64,000 nucleotides of DNA, from NCBI GenBank assembly GCA_003988855.1, contig QYAI01000004.1, positions 930,001-994,000 on the forward strand, read 5' to 3'. Both the position numbers and the translations under genes were made by a program. Origin of the DNA: Arachnopeziza araneosa (Eukaryota > Ascomycota > Leotiomycetes > Helotiales > Arachnopezizaceae). A model generated the notes under the pieces. That model saw only the letters and a program-made list of their open reading frames with translations, was not told the DNA's origin and did not search any database. This document shows positions 23,725 to 35,396 of the stretch, piece by piece (position 1 is the stretch's first letter; each line of letters starts with the position of its first letter).

Positions 23725-24212
23725 CGAGAGAAACTAGTTCTAGGTTGATGCTGGCCTGCAGGTGGTAGTGCTTGAGCAAACGCCTTTCTCTGATCAGCTC
23801 GGCACGATACGTGAGATGATGATTGAGCTGCTAGATTGTTCAAATTGAACAGGATCGTACATAGGGGAATTAAGAGTGATGATTTATGCGTGATTGATGG
23901 AGTTACAGTAAAAATCAGACGGGTTTCATTGCAAGTAGAATATCTCAACTCGGTGTTTTGATGGTTTAGATAATTATTATCTACTGATGATACATCTCTC
24001 ATCTCAGAGTCATGAAAATGCACCTCTATCACCCAACCACCTTCTTATGGTATGCAAACGTCTCTCATGAACAACCCCAATGCACCTGAACGCCATCATG
24101 CTATTAGAAATAGACTACGAGAAAAATTTGAGTCATATGGTACAGGCGTCGTAGAATGAAAACAATTCCCAAAAGACGAACCTTCAGATCATTTAACCCA
24201 GGCTTCTTCAGA
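23725..24212. other. Intergenic, no gene seen
   Basis: About 490 bases between the dehydrogenase remnant and the stop of the PHD gene. AT-rich in part, with no plausible coding frame. Confidence 0.5.
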
Positions 24213-26951
24213 CTACTGCCCAATAATCTGTCCAGCAGGTCGACTGTGAGCGGGTTCAGATGGCTTCACTGGTGGTTTCAAGTTTTGCATTTGTGGGCTT
24301 GGAGTCAGCGATGCAACAGGTGGCAACATAGATGGAGTTGCTGAGCCAAAACTTCCAGTTGAAGTAAATGATCTTGGTGGGGAATGCTTTATAGGTGAAA
24401 TGCCAGATGCAGCAGGTGGTAGAGCAGATGCATGACCAGGATCTGTCTGTTGTTGTGAAGCTCCGGGAATTGAAGTTGGTGGAGGCGATGAGTTAGCAGG
24501 GAATTGAGTTGGGCTAATATTTGGTACTGGACTGCTTGAAAATGGTGCAGGATTACTTTTCTGACTAGGTGTGAGAGTTGGAGCACCCTGGAAAGGCGAT
24601 GGATGGTTGAAAGAACTGCGGCGATAAGTTTCACTTGACCCTGGTCTGGGAACTTCTTGGGCACGAGGTGTAAATTGTCCGGTGTAACCTTGGCTTACTG
24701 ATCTTGATGGAGAGTTTTGTACAATGCTATGGCTAGTGGATAGGGATTGTGAGGATGGGCCATTGGCACTGGGATACAGATGGTTTCCATTGCCATTCAC
24801 AAAGCTATAAGCCTGCGGTTGTCCTGGTGGAGGAAGACTATTCGGGCTGTTCGGGTTTGGCGAAGAAAACGCATGGGCGCTCGAAGGCCTTGGAGCTCCG
24901 TATGGTGACATATGTGGAGTTGCGTTGTTGGCATAAGGACCCGAGTATGGGCTTGTTGGTGCTGCACTACTCATCTGCTGTACCGGATACTGGTGCCCGT
25001 TACTTTGAGGGTTCACTGGTCTTGGAGGATTGGCGGATGGAGGAGAATACTGGGTGGGTTTCCATGTAGCCATCTGTGGTCCTTTAGATGTTCCGTTTGA
25101 AGGCGAGTGAACTAATCCATTAGAGAATGCTTTCTGTGGCGAAGAGTTGATAGTGCTGTTTCCATTTGGCTTCAGAACAATGGGAGGAGCCACATTTTCC
25201 TTGGGCAAGGCAGAAGACGATGATGAGCTCGGCCGGTTGAGTTTGATTTTAATCGGAGGTTGCGTCTTTGCTCTTTCAGCATCTTTTGCCCGTCGGTCGC
25301 ATGTTTTACAAATAAAAGAAAAATCCTCACGATCAGCGTCCGCTTTGCTAACCCCGACACACTTACTGTGTTGCCAGATATTGCATTTATCACAAGCAAT
25401 ACTGTGGGTCCCGTCATCGATTTGACCATATGCTCCACAAATGCAGTCGAAGATCCAATCCTCCTCTTCAGCCAACTCTTCGAGGGCAGCTTTCTTTCGT
25501 TCAATCTCCGCTTTGAGATGTCGCTCTGATAAGCGTCCTTCTCCAGCTTCGAGCTTCTTGCTATCCTCGGAAAGGTGAGCCAACTCTTCCTCGTGCAATA
25601 TCCGACGTGCTTCTCTCTCCTTCAACCGTTGCTCTCGTGTCATCATTCTAGACTCTCTTTCTTTCTCTAACTTTAACCATTTCTCTTGTTCCTTCTTGGC
25701 CATGATAAGCTCACTTTGCTTTTTGCGCTCAGCCTCACGCGTCTCCTCTTCTTGCTTCTGTTGTTCCATCTTTCCAGCGATTCTGCTCGATCTCTTGGCA
25801 TGGGCTAATTTTTCGAGATTGAGCAACTCCCGCTCCTTCTGTGCCTGCTTGCGCTGGCGAGCCTCCTCCTGCTTTTCCAAGAGAGGTAGAACATCATCAA
25901 CGATCCGTTTTCGGAGAACTTTTTCATTTGGATCTCGACTCTTCTCAATAGACGACACGAACGAATTATACTCGTCCAAGGTAACAGCCAGACATTCCCA
26001 TTTCATCCCGCCAAACCCGTCGTATTCCTTATCCTGGTTCTCAATATCATCGACAGGAGGTTCTTCGATATCCGCTTCACTTTCAGCCGGCTCCGATAGC
26101 TTTCTGCGTTTACTAGCCCGTCGTGCTGCCTTTGCTTTCTTTGAGTTCTTCTTGGGCTTAGCTGCTGGAAGTGGAGGAGGCGGAGGGTCAGTTCGGCGAT
26201 ACAGGCGGTTATCGTCAAGCACAATATAGGTACGGTCCTCCGAATCCCATCCAAAGGCTTCTATTCTCTATTTTGATGAGGTTAGTACAGACGGATAATT
26301 TGATGCCAACTAACCCATATGGTCTGATCTATATCTTTCTGTTCTTCCATACGCTCACGAATTCGATCGGGATTACCCATCGTCCATTGTGTAAGTTGCT
26401 GCAAAACTCGAATCTATTTGACAGTGAGCTAGATCCCGAGCGTATAATGATTACCCACCCTTGTAAAGACATCGAGATCATTGAACTTCACGGGCTCTTC
26501 TTCATCACCAAAAGGGTTCCGATCAGGCGCTTTAGCAAGATATTGTCTTCGCGTATATTCGTCAAATATCTCAGGTCTTTGCAGGATTAGCAGAGCTACA
26601 TTAAGGTGATGGGATCGACTGACGTGAGACCCCTATGTGAAGATACGAATTTGAGGAGCGCGAGGCCGAGCTCAGAAAGCACACTCGAATGTGTCTTGAG
26701 ACATTCCATCTCAAGATCCTATGGGATCATTAGTATTCATCGCGACTTGTCTGTTAGTAAGGCTGATGGTTTCGAACCTCGACATCCATCTCCTCGTCGA
26801 TCTTGACCGCGCGGCCAAATATGAAAATCCACTGTGCCAGGTTTGCAAACTCCCACATGTTTCGAATGCGCTGTAGAAGACTCATTTCCTGTGGAAGGTC
26901 AACGACGTCTTGCTCCATCTCCTGTCGTCCTCGCTTCCTAGAGGAGACCAT
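24213..26951 (-). CDS. DDT/WHIM-like and PHD-finger chromatin protein
   Basis: Nuclear chromatin protein of 846 aa, in architecture like RSF1/CECR2-type ISWI partners. Five exons: 26951-26778, 26718-26624, 26576-26459, 26413-26315 and 26267-24213. The first four encode a helical DDT/WHIM-like region with MWEFANLAQWIFIFG, LSELGLALLKFVSSHRGLT and YLAKAPDRNPFGDEEEPVKF, then IRVLQQLTQWTMGNPDRIR. The fifth opens with RIEAFGWDSEDRTYIVLDDN. A long charged coiled coil follows (roughly residues 310-450, many ER/EK repeats). Then comes one PHD finger with the C4HC3 pattern CICG..CDKCNIWQHSKC..CKTC, and a 350-residue Pro/Ser/Asn-rich tail. PHD fingers of this kind often read H3K4 methylation. Target and complex are inference. 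The first intron uses an unusual GTTCGA donor. Confidence 0.8.
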
Positions 26952-27399
26952 CGTGAAGGTCAGATCGCGAGAGTCGCGGATTTGCCAGGGGCCAAAAGAT
27001 GATTAGAAAGAGCCAGGTATGCTAAAAGCGATGAAGGTGCCTGTATGGCAGATTGTGTGTGCGCGAATTCAGTCGCTCGATGTTGTTGAACTTGAAGCCA
27101 CTTTCGGGGGTTCCAAAAATTAAGTTCGGAAACGCGACTTTCAGAGCGATGGGATGGCACGTCCATTTTAGGGTTAGATTAGCCTACGCCACGTGAGAGA
27201 GCCTTGTTATGGCTTCAAGACCTGAGAAGCCTAGTTATCTTCACATGGTCAGAATGTGTTTAGTAAGTGCTCTTTTATCGTTCTACAGCAGATATCTGAT
27301 ACCTAATTCTATCATAAAGCCAACAATGCAATGCGCCATCGCTATGATGCAGCCAACCATCAATGCCATGATTTATGCTCTTTTCCCAAATAAACACCG
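26952..27399. other. Intergenic: PHD-gene promoter and Sld3 3' flank
   Basis: About 450 bases between two genes on the same strand. It holds the promoter of the PHD gene, with a CACGTG at about 27190, and the 3' flank of Sld3. No further gene seen. Confidence 0.45.
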
Positions 27400-30259
27400 T
27401 CATTCAAGTTCATCAGCGTCATCCCAACCCAATGTTTTGTATATCGACACTTCTCTTCTACTCTCAAAGTTTAATTGATCTCCTCTACGCTCATTTTCCT
27501 TATTGCTTCCACCTTCGAATGAAGGATGGGCGTGTCCTATTCCAATCTCTAACTTCATTTTAATTGGTGTATCCTGAATGTCTTGAGAAGATAAAAGTGT
27601 TTGGGAACTCTTCATGGCCGAATCCGGTACAGAACTAAACAATTGAGCACTTGATCGACGGGCGTGTAAAGGAGAAGAAGCTAGACCACCAAAATCGTCA
27701 CGAGAACTTTGAGCCCCTCCTTTAAGCATTGAGAATATTGGTCCTGGTTTTCGTGTTGGTGTAGCTTGTACAGATGATAGTAAAGGGTTTTTGGTCGGCG
27801 CTAAACTGTTCGATGAGCGTGATACAGACTGAGGAATCATAGAGCAGCTGGATGTAGGGATGTTCTGATCCTCGGCCATTTTAGAGTCCAATGCTTGAGG
27901 CTGTTTCTCGAGGTAGTCTTTCTGTCGTTTTGACTTTGGTGTTGCTGATATCACAACACCTTGGAAGAGTGGATTCCTAATTGGCTTTCTAGATTCTAAA
28001 ATAAATTAGCGAAATCTTTGACAACAATTTTGAAGCTCACTCTTGGGATGACTGCTAGAAACAGCACGCTTCTCTGCAATCTCAGTCAATTCTTTCCCAG
28101 CCAATTGTCGATTAGGTTTCTTCAATGCCGAAATCGCCTCTTTGAGCTCCGCGTCGACCATTGCTTGTTTCTTTGCTTTTGGGTTATGATCAGATCCAAA
28201 GCTGCTCAGATCAATCTCTCGCTGAGAGAACCGCTTTGAATTGAGCACACCACCTCTATTTGCATGAAATGGTTCCGCTGCAGGTATGCTAGATAAAGAC
28301 GGCGCCTCGCTTGCCTCTCTCTTCAGTCCTGGTATGGTTGGCATGGTCGCAGATCGCATCAACGAAATTGCCCTACTTGGACCTCGGGGCATACTTCGCC
28401 GTTCACGATCCTCTGATAACACACTCTGAAGACTGCGACGCGGCTTAATAGGAACAGGGCGTTTGGTTGCTGCACCAGGTCGGGACATGGAACCAGAGAA
28501 GCTTGCAGATTTTGATAGCTTTGGCTTTGGGGGCGAAACTGCAACCGGCCCTCCGAGCTTGCGATTGATGATGGCACATATTTCTGGTAACCGTGAAGAG
28601 AAGCTGTCGAATTTAGTCAGACAGATTGTGTATGGATAGGAACAGAAAACTTACAAAGGTGCAATGATTTCGATACAGAAATCTCTCAGGACGTTGTCCG
28701 TATGCTTCGATCTCGCCCCAGGTCCATTAGGGTTTTCATGTGCTACTTGGGAATCTCCCATAGCCATGCTCAAAGACTCTGAGGCAATAGATTGCCAGAT
28801 GCACAACCTATCAATATGAACATCAATGAGCATTGATAGATGATCCGGCCTTTTAGATTTGGTTGACTTTTCTTTGGACTCTGTCACCTCGATGGTCGGT
28901 AGCGCCGCCGGCAATCCAAGTCCAGCATCTTCTGTTGAGGAAGCAAAGGGTTGGAGAGCTAGAACTTCTAGGACCATTATCATTTGAAGCTGTGTTTCTC
29001 GAATCCTTAATTCCGAGACTCGACTTTTGATAAGTTCTTCTTGAGTGCTTCCAGGGCCTCCGGGTTCTAAATCATCGTCATGGGCTCTCCACCATCGTCG
29101 GATTAGAAAATCTTCAGTGGGATATAACCCATTCTTGCCCGGCTTCATCTTCTTAGTGCTCTTTCTCTTCTTGGTCTTCCCATCAGTCTGTTTGTTTTCA
29201 TCTGCACTATGATCTTCAATATCAATCAGAGAGATGCAACTTGGAATACTATCGCGATATTTCTTATCAATAAGAGTGGTGGACATAACAATACTTTCAA
29301 GGAAAGTAATGAGATCGTTGAGATTCAACATTGAATCATGGTCTAGATGAAATGCTGCTCTCGCTCGTGACAAAGGCCCTTTAGCGAAATATGCAAGTGA
29401 TGCCTTTGACAAGTATAAAGTTTCAAAATACTGCGTCCGTACATTCTCAAATATCTCGGCCGAGGTAACTTGAAGTCCAGTGTCTTCTAAAGGAGATGCA
29501 ACAACAGTATCTTCTCTTGATGGACGATCCATTTCTGTTATTATAGAAGGTTGGGATTCAGTTGTCAATGTTGTAGGACGTTTGACCATGGATTGCAGGG
29601 CTTCGATCGCTAACCGTTTCTTCTGACTGTACTTGGTGGTATCCAATAGTCCAACAGTATTTGACAAAGGCGCTGGAGGAAGGGTGATCAGTGGAGAGGA
29701 TTTCTGTAGTGCTTGTTTGGATGCGACCGCTACGTCTTTCAGTTGTTGTAAATTGACCCACGGTCCAAGCTGACATAGTGCAGAAAGCCCACGGCTCTCG
29801 CGTTCTACAGCATATAAAATTCGAGTATCGTCATGTTTGGCAATCAAGACCATCGGTTCGCTTCCCATACGGTCTTCCAGTTCTAGAATTTTGACATGGG
29901 CTTCAAATAACCTCGACTGAGAGAGTAATTTGGCAGAGGACGCGATATCGAGAAATGATAATGGTAGTTTTGATCGAGGTAATAGCATTAATGGTTGTAG
30001 GGTTCGCGATTTGACTGAACCGTGAGAGGGATATGGCTATGTTGCTTTTAGCAAGTTTATTGTCCGACAGAAACTTTCGCACCTTCACAACAAATGAGTC
30101 TTTGAGCAAATCGTCCATGGTGTTTTCGTCCCGCTTGCGCTTTCTCGAGCCCGAAACAGCTCCATCACTAGGATTTGTTAACTTCTCCAACGCTGGACCA
30201 GCACGCGATGGAGGATTGGTGGACGCGTCCAAGGCATCATGCTCATCTGGATTAAACAT
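27400..30259 (-). CDS. SLD3: DNA replication initiation regulator Sld3
   Basis: Sld3 (Treslin/TICRR counterpart) of about 905 aa. It brings Cdc45 to the MCM helicase at origins and, when phosphorylated by CDK, binds Dpb11. Four exons: 30259-30083, 30036-28655, 28603-28041 and 27995-27400. The conserved Sld3 central domain is seen as YLSKASLAYFAKGPLSRARA, then LNDLITFLESIVMS, and later LYPTEDFLIRRWWRAHDDD. The first splice joins SFVVK to PYPSHGSV; reading through would break the frame. The C-terminal third is Ser/Pro/Arg-rich with several SP/TP sites, suited to CDK control. It ends in SIYKTLGWDDADELE. A shared upstream region with the MAPKKK contains ACGCGT (see the divergent promoter). Start ATG at 30257-30259. 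Confidence 0.87.
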
Positions 30260-31310
30260 AGCAATACAATATCGATATATTGAGTCGTGAGGTTCTCATT
30301 GTCTCGTCAAGAAAACCCCATGTTCACAAATTGATAGACAAACGCTGAGGCAGAGTGGAATTGAAGATGCAAGCAAATAAAGTGGGGCATATCGACGCGA
30401 CTTGGAATCCCGCGTCTGAGTTTCCAGAGCCGCATCAGCTGCTGCTCACTGTGACCAATCCAGTCCGTTTGCGCAGCAATGGGTACTGTAAGCTTGGATC
30501 GCTTCTATCCTGGATTGAGTCCGTTTCTGACTTTATCTTTCACCTATCACAATGCCCTTCGATCTATGTCTTTCAAGGATTGCATCTACTCAAATGCAAC
30601 AGCGTGCATAAAGGTGGATGGGAGGACAAAGTGCTGAGTGAACGGGAAGAGCTCGGAGGCCGCTCCTTGTCACTGCATCCATACGTATAATTCAAGAATT
30701 ATGTCGAATCTCAGCAGTCTTGTTCAGGGATCCATTGGAAGCTTAACAACCCGTCACACTCAAAGGGATAGGCTCTTCCAATCTAACCGGAGTCATCCCA
30801 AGTCGCGAATTGCCACACTACAGTGACTACTACTAGAGTGGCAAATGGACGCGTCCTCGAGGACAAAGCTGGAAATGCTCTGCGATGCTGGCACAATGCC
30901 GAGTATCGTGATGAATATGAGTCCTACCCGGCATATAAAATCCTTGATTGAAGGAAGAAAATTGCGTGCCTGTTGGCCTGTGAGAGAAGAATTCCGCGTG
31001 TGAGGATCAGTGGTGGACAAAGCGTAGAGGAAAGATTCCGAGGCACCAATAGCTTAGCTGCGCCATGCACCACTTTCAGAACTCAATCTTGAATGTACAA
31101 ACCACATCTTCACACTTCCAAACACCTCAACCCGTTTAACCTAAGAACCTAAAGAAAATTCCTTGCCTCTTGCTCTGATCTTGACCAGGAGAAATTCCAT
31201 ACCCTGACACCCTGTCGTCAAGGATGTGGGAACGTCAGCGGAGCTAAATACCTCCCAGAAGCAAATATCGAATTTGCGAACCACAACGACAACCAACATT
31301 CTTGTCGGCC
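30260..31310. promoter_or_regulatory. Divergent promoter Sld3 / MAPKKK
   Basis: About 1.05 kb between divergent starts. A perfect palindrome GGACGCGTCC with an MCB core lies at 30847-30856. The same 10-mer occurs again inside Sld3 exon 1 at 30221-30230. Replication genes are often MCB-controlled, so the site may act on Sld3, but position is the only evidence. Confidence 0.4.
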
Positions 31311-34300
31311 ATGAGTGTCGACACGTCGCCTCGATCAGTACGATTCTCGCAAGGGGAAGCCGACGATATCCTTAGTAGCCTCAAATCACCGAGGATCATG
31401 GAGCGCCCATTCGTTCAGACCAATGATTCGGCCGGATCGGGCTCGTCTGCGGGCTCTCCAGACTCAGAACTCGTCGCAATTGATGGTCGGATCATTACAA
31501 ACGCTCCAGTCCCACCCTCGCTGGATACAAGATCTACAATGGGCAGTTTAAACTCGACCTCGAGTTGGATTCATAGAGGGAGTGGTGATGCAAACGCCGT
31601 GTATGGAAGAGAGCCCTCGTTCTCTGGAAGCTCAACTGCTCTCAACGGCGCAACAACGAGAAACCAGAGACCGACTGCACCAGCTAGAACCCCGTCAAAT
31701 ACATATGCTCCTGCTCGACGACCTACACAGCCACCTTATATCTCAATCGCTGACCGAAATCGCTCTGGATCTACCTCTCGGTTTCGATCTGACCCAAATG
31801 CCTCTTATCGAGCTCAGGAAAAAGCATATGTACAGCGCCTACGGCAAGACCAAAGTCCCGAGTACTTTGAACCATATACGCCAAGTGTTGGGTATGGGAC
31901 AGGATCTGATACCGAGGACGAAGTCCCAGTAGAGCCACACTTTGACAACGACCCGTATGATCAGGAGACGCTACTTTTTTATGGTAACGATGATATCCAA
32001 CCGACCGAGGAAGATCTGAAGGACCCTGATAATCGAGAACGGCTGGAGTGGCATGGCATGTTGGCCTCGGTGTTGACCGGTGATGTTGTTAGGCAAGAGA
32101 AGAAACGTCTCATTGGAGCCTCGGACAAGCAAGGAGAGAATATATATAGCGAAATCTGGATCGGACTTCGGGCCAAAATGTGTGGAAGAACTCTGGCTGC
32201 GCAAAAGAGAATGATAGAAGACGCACGCAGTACTTTAGATAATGTACTGGATGGGATCATTAGATTTCAGGTCCAAGGAGAAAGCGAGGCCGGGAAACCT
32301 CCGGTTGAACAAGTTAGAGATATTGTCAAAAAAATTGAGAAGTGTGAAGGTCTCTATCCATCCAGGACGGCTTTGGAAATGGCGAATAAATTAGCTGCGT
32401 CTCCACAATACCATGCAACATGCGATGCAGTCATATCCTGGCATAACACAACAGAGCTCATCAATACAGAATTGAATGTTCTTCAAAGCTGGGTTGGGAA
32501 TGCTGAATTGGATTTCAATAAAGCCAAGGTGAGGTCACCGGAAGGGAATGGCCTATCAGACGAGTCTTCATTCATCGATCGATTATTAAAAGAAGACGGC
32601 CTCCGATCTTTACAAGGCGATAAGAGTATTCTCATTACCGTGTCTGAGGTCATCATGAAAGCTAAACACACTCTTATCACAAACTCGGAAGCATTCGCCA
32701 AACGTCATCTCCCGCCTTATATCGAAGAACTTTTGACGCTCATCAATTTTCCTACACGCCTTGTCGAGGAAATCATTAAAGTCCGACTCCAGTTCGCCCG
32801 TAAGATGAAAGACTCGGCTCAGCAGAATACCATGATGCAAGAACAGATGATCTCACAATTTCAAATCCTACTGAAGCTTGCCATACGGATCAAAATGGAA
32901 TACTTGACTATCTCGCAACCCGAACCAGGCTGGGATCTTCCTCCATGTATTGATGAATCGTTTGATCAGGTCGTATTGGATGCCTTGAAATTCTATTTCA
33001 AGATGCTGAACTGGAAGCTTGGTGGCAACAAGAACACCTTTAAGGAGGCGGAAGTCTTGGAACAAGAATGGGATTTCTCCAACGAAATTGGACGCCAACT
33101 CCAAGGTGGTGATGTCGAGGTTGCCGAACAATTCTCCTCGCTCACACACAAGGCTTTCTACCGTCTAAATCAAACCTTTGAACGAGATCTTCAACGGAAA
33201 CCAAAGGAAACTGCTTCGGAAATGACTAAACGCTATAAACAGAGTCTTGACTCGGTTCGGGTTCGACAACGTATGTTGCAACGATTTTCGAGGGTCCTAA
33301 GTGATCGGTTTGAGAATGCGACAGATTTTAGCATTGCCATGCGACGTGACGGTCTCCAACACTTGTATTCAAGACTCATCGAAACAGGACATTTTTTGAT
33401 TTACACTGCAAGCATTGAGCATGACGGAATATTTCTAATTGCGTCCCCGTCATTGTACAACCGTCCCCAAGAAATCCAATCTATTCTAGGGACATGCTAT
33501 CACTCTGAAGATGCTCCCGCAGATCCGACAAATCCTTACATCCTCGTCTTACGACCTGAGAATCAGGTTCCTTGGGATGGCCGACAGGTTGATCTTAATA
33601 TTCGTGAACCATCAACTGATGTGAAGATTGGCCACCTTCGATTAATCGCGGATGGCTCGCAAACTAGGTTACACACTGCACGCAGTACTTTCTTGGATAG
33701 TATTGATATGCACCTGGATATGGTCGTTGAACAACGGTCCAATCTTAAGAAAGTCAACCTCAAGCTGACCGAGATAAAGAAAGTGGTTTACAAACTTTCA
33801 AACCTGATCATGGATAGTGTTGAAATTGTGAGAAAGCAGACCGAAGGATTAGACTGTCAGGAATTGATACAAACATGTTTCATCTTCGCGACTGAGTTTG
33901 GACAACGATCTTTGCTCTATATGGATCGAAACCGAAAGCAAATGAACAATCTAAAGCTTACTAAACTCGCCTTGGACTGGATAAGCTTCATCTGTGATGA
34001 TTGCATTGCCACCGATCGAAAGACTTTTAGGTGGGCCGTCTTGGCTTTGGAATTTGCAATGGTTATGACTCAAGGACAACACATCCTCGCTCTCGGAGAA
34101 GACGAATACGCTAAACTTCGTGATAAGGTTGCCGGCTGCATGTCACTCCTCATCTCACATTTTGATATCATGGGCGCCAGGTCGACATTGGCTGCCCAGG
34201 CCGAGAAGCAACGAGTTGAGGCTCTAGCTAATCAATTCCGAAAGATGGATATGAGTCGCATGTTAGATGATGAAGAATCCGCGAGATATGTTCGTGAAGA

Positions 34301-35396
34301 AAGGCTTGCACAGTTGGCTGAGCTCGACGATATTCGCAAACAGAAGGAAGCCGAAAGGCAAGCTCTGGGACGAGTTTTAGAGGAGTCAAGCGAGGCTGAT
34401 CGATCCTTGACTTACTTGTCTGCATCTGCATCAAATGTGAACATGCGTTGGCAACAAGGAAACTTTGTTGGTGGTGGTACCTTTGGTTCAGTCTATGCTG
34501 CCATCAATTTAGATTCCGGACATTTGATGGCAGTGAAGGAAATTCGTCTCCAAGATCCCACCCTCATCCCTACTATTGCTGGTCAAATCAGAGATGAGAT
34601 GAGCGTCTTGGAAGTCTTGGATCATCCTAACGTTGTTTCATATCACGGGATTGAAGTTCATCGAGACAAGGTGTATATCTTTATGGAATTCTGTTCTGGT
34701 GGCTCGTTGGCTGGCCTTTTGGAGCATGGTCGTATTGAAGATGAACAGGTTATCATGGTATACGCGTTGCAGCTGCTTGAAGGTCTTGCCTACCTACATG
34801 AAAGTGGCATCGTGCATCGTGATATCAAGCCAGAAAGTAAGTGTCCTCGTCCAAATCGAAAGCGGCACGACTAACCTCGTAAAGATATTCTACTTAATCA
34901 TAACGGAGTAATAAAATATGTCGACTTTGGAGCCGCAAAGGTCATAGCCAGGCAAGGCAAGACCCTCGTGCAGGCCGAAGCCGGCAAAGCCAATAAATCC
35001 ATGACGGGAACACCTATGTACATGTCTCCTGAAGTCATCAAAGGCGAGAATCCTGGCCGAGCAGGAGCCGTTGATGTCTGGTCTCTCGGTTGTGTCATCC
35101 TCGAGATGGCAACCGGCCGTCGACCCTGGGCATCCTTGGACAACGAATGGGCTATCATGTACAATATTGCTCAAGGCAATCCACCCCAGCTACCATCCAT
35201 CGACCAACTAAGCCCAGAAGGAATCGATTTCCTGAAGAGATGTTTTATAAGAGACCCGAAAAAGAGAGCGAGTGCGGCAGAGCTTTTACAGCATGAATGG
35301 ATTGTCGCCATCAAGTCTCAAGTCGCCATCGAACCGGGGACGCCAAGCGACAATGGCTCGGCTACCTCGAGTTATTCAAGAGGGAGTTTTAGTTGA
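31311..35396 (+). CDS. Ssk2/Ssk22-type MAP kinase kinase kinase (HOG pathway)
   Basis: MAPKKK of about 1345 aa, orthologous in layout to yeast Ssk2, Wis4 and Aspergillus SskB. These receive the Ssk1 response-regulator signal and phosphorylate Pbs2 in osmotic and oxidative stress. Exon 1 (31311-34836) encodes a Ser-rich N-terminus, a long helical regulatory region and the kinase N-lobe. The glycine loop is NFVGGGTFGSVY near residue 1050, and the catalytic Lys is in MAVKEI. A 48-nt intron (34837-34884) falls inside HRDIKPEN. Exon 2 gives YVDFGAAKV (DFG), MTGTPMYMSPEVI (activation and P+1 loops) and DVWSLGCVILEMATG. The start is the ATG in GCCATGAG context; the reading frame extends only three codons upstream. 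All key catalytic residues are present. Confidence 0.92.
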
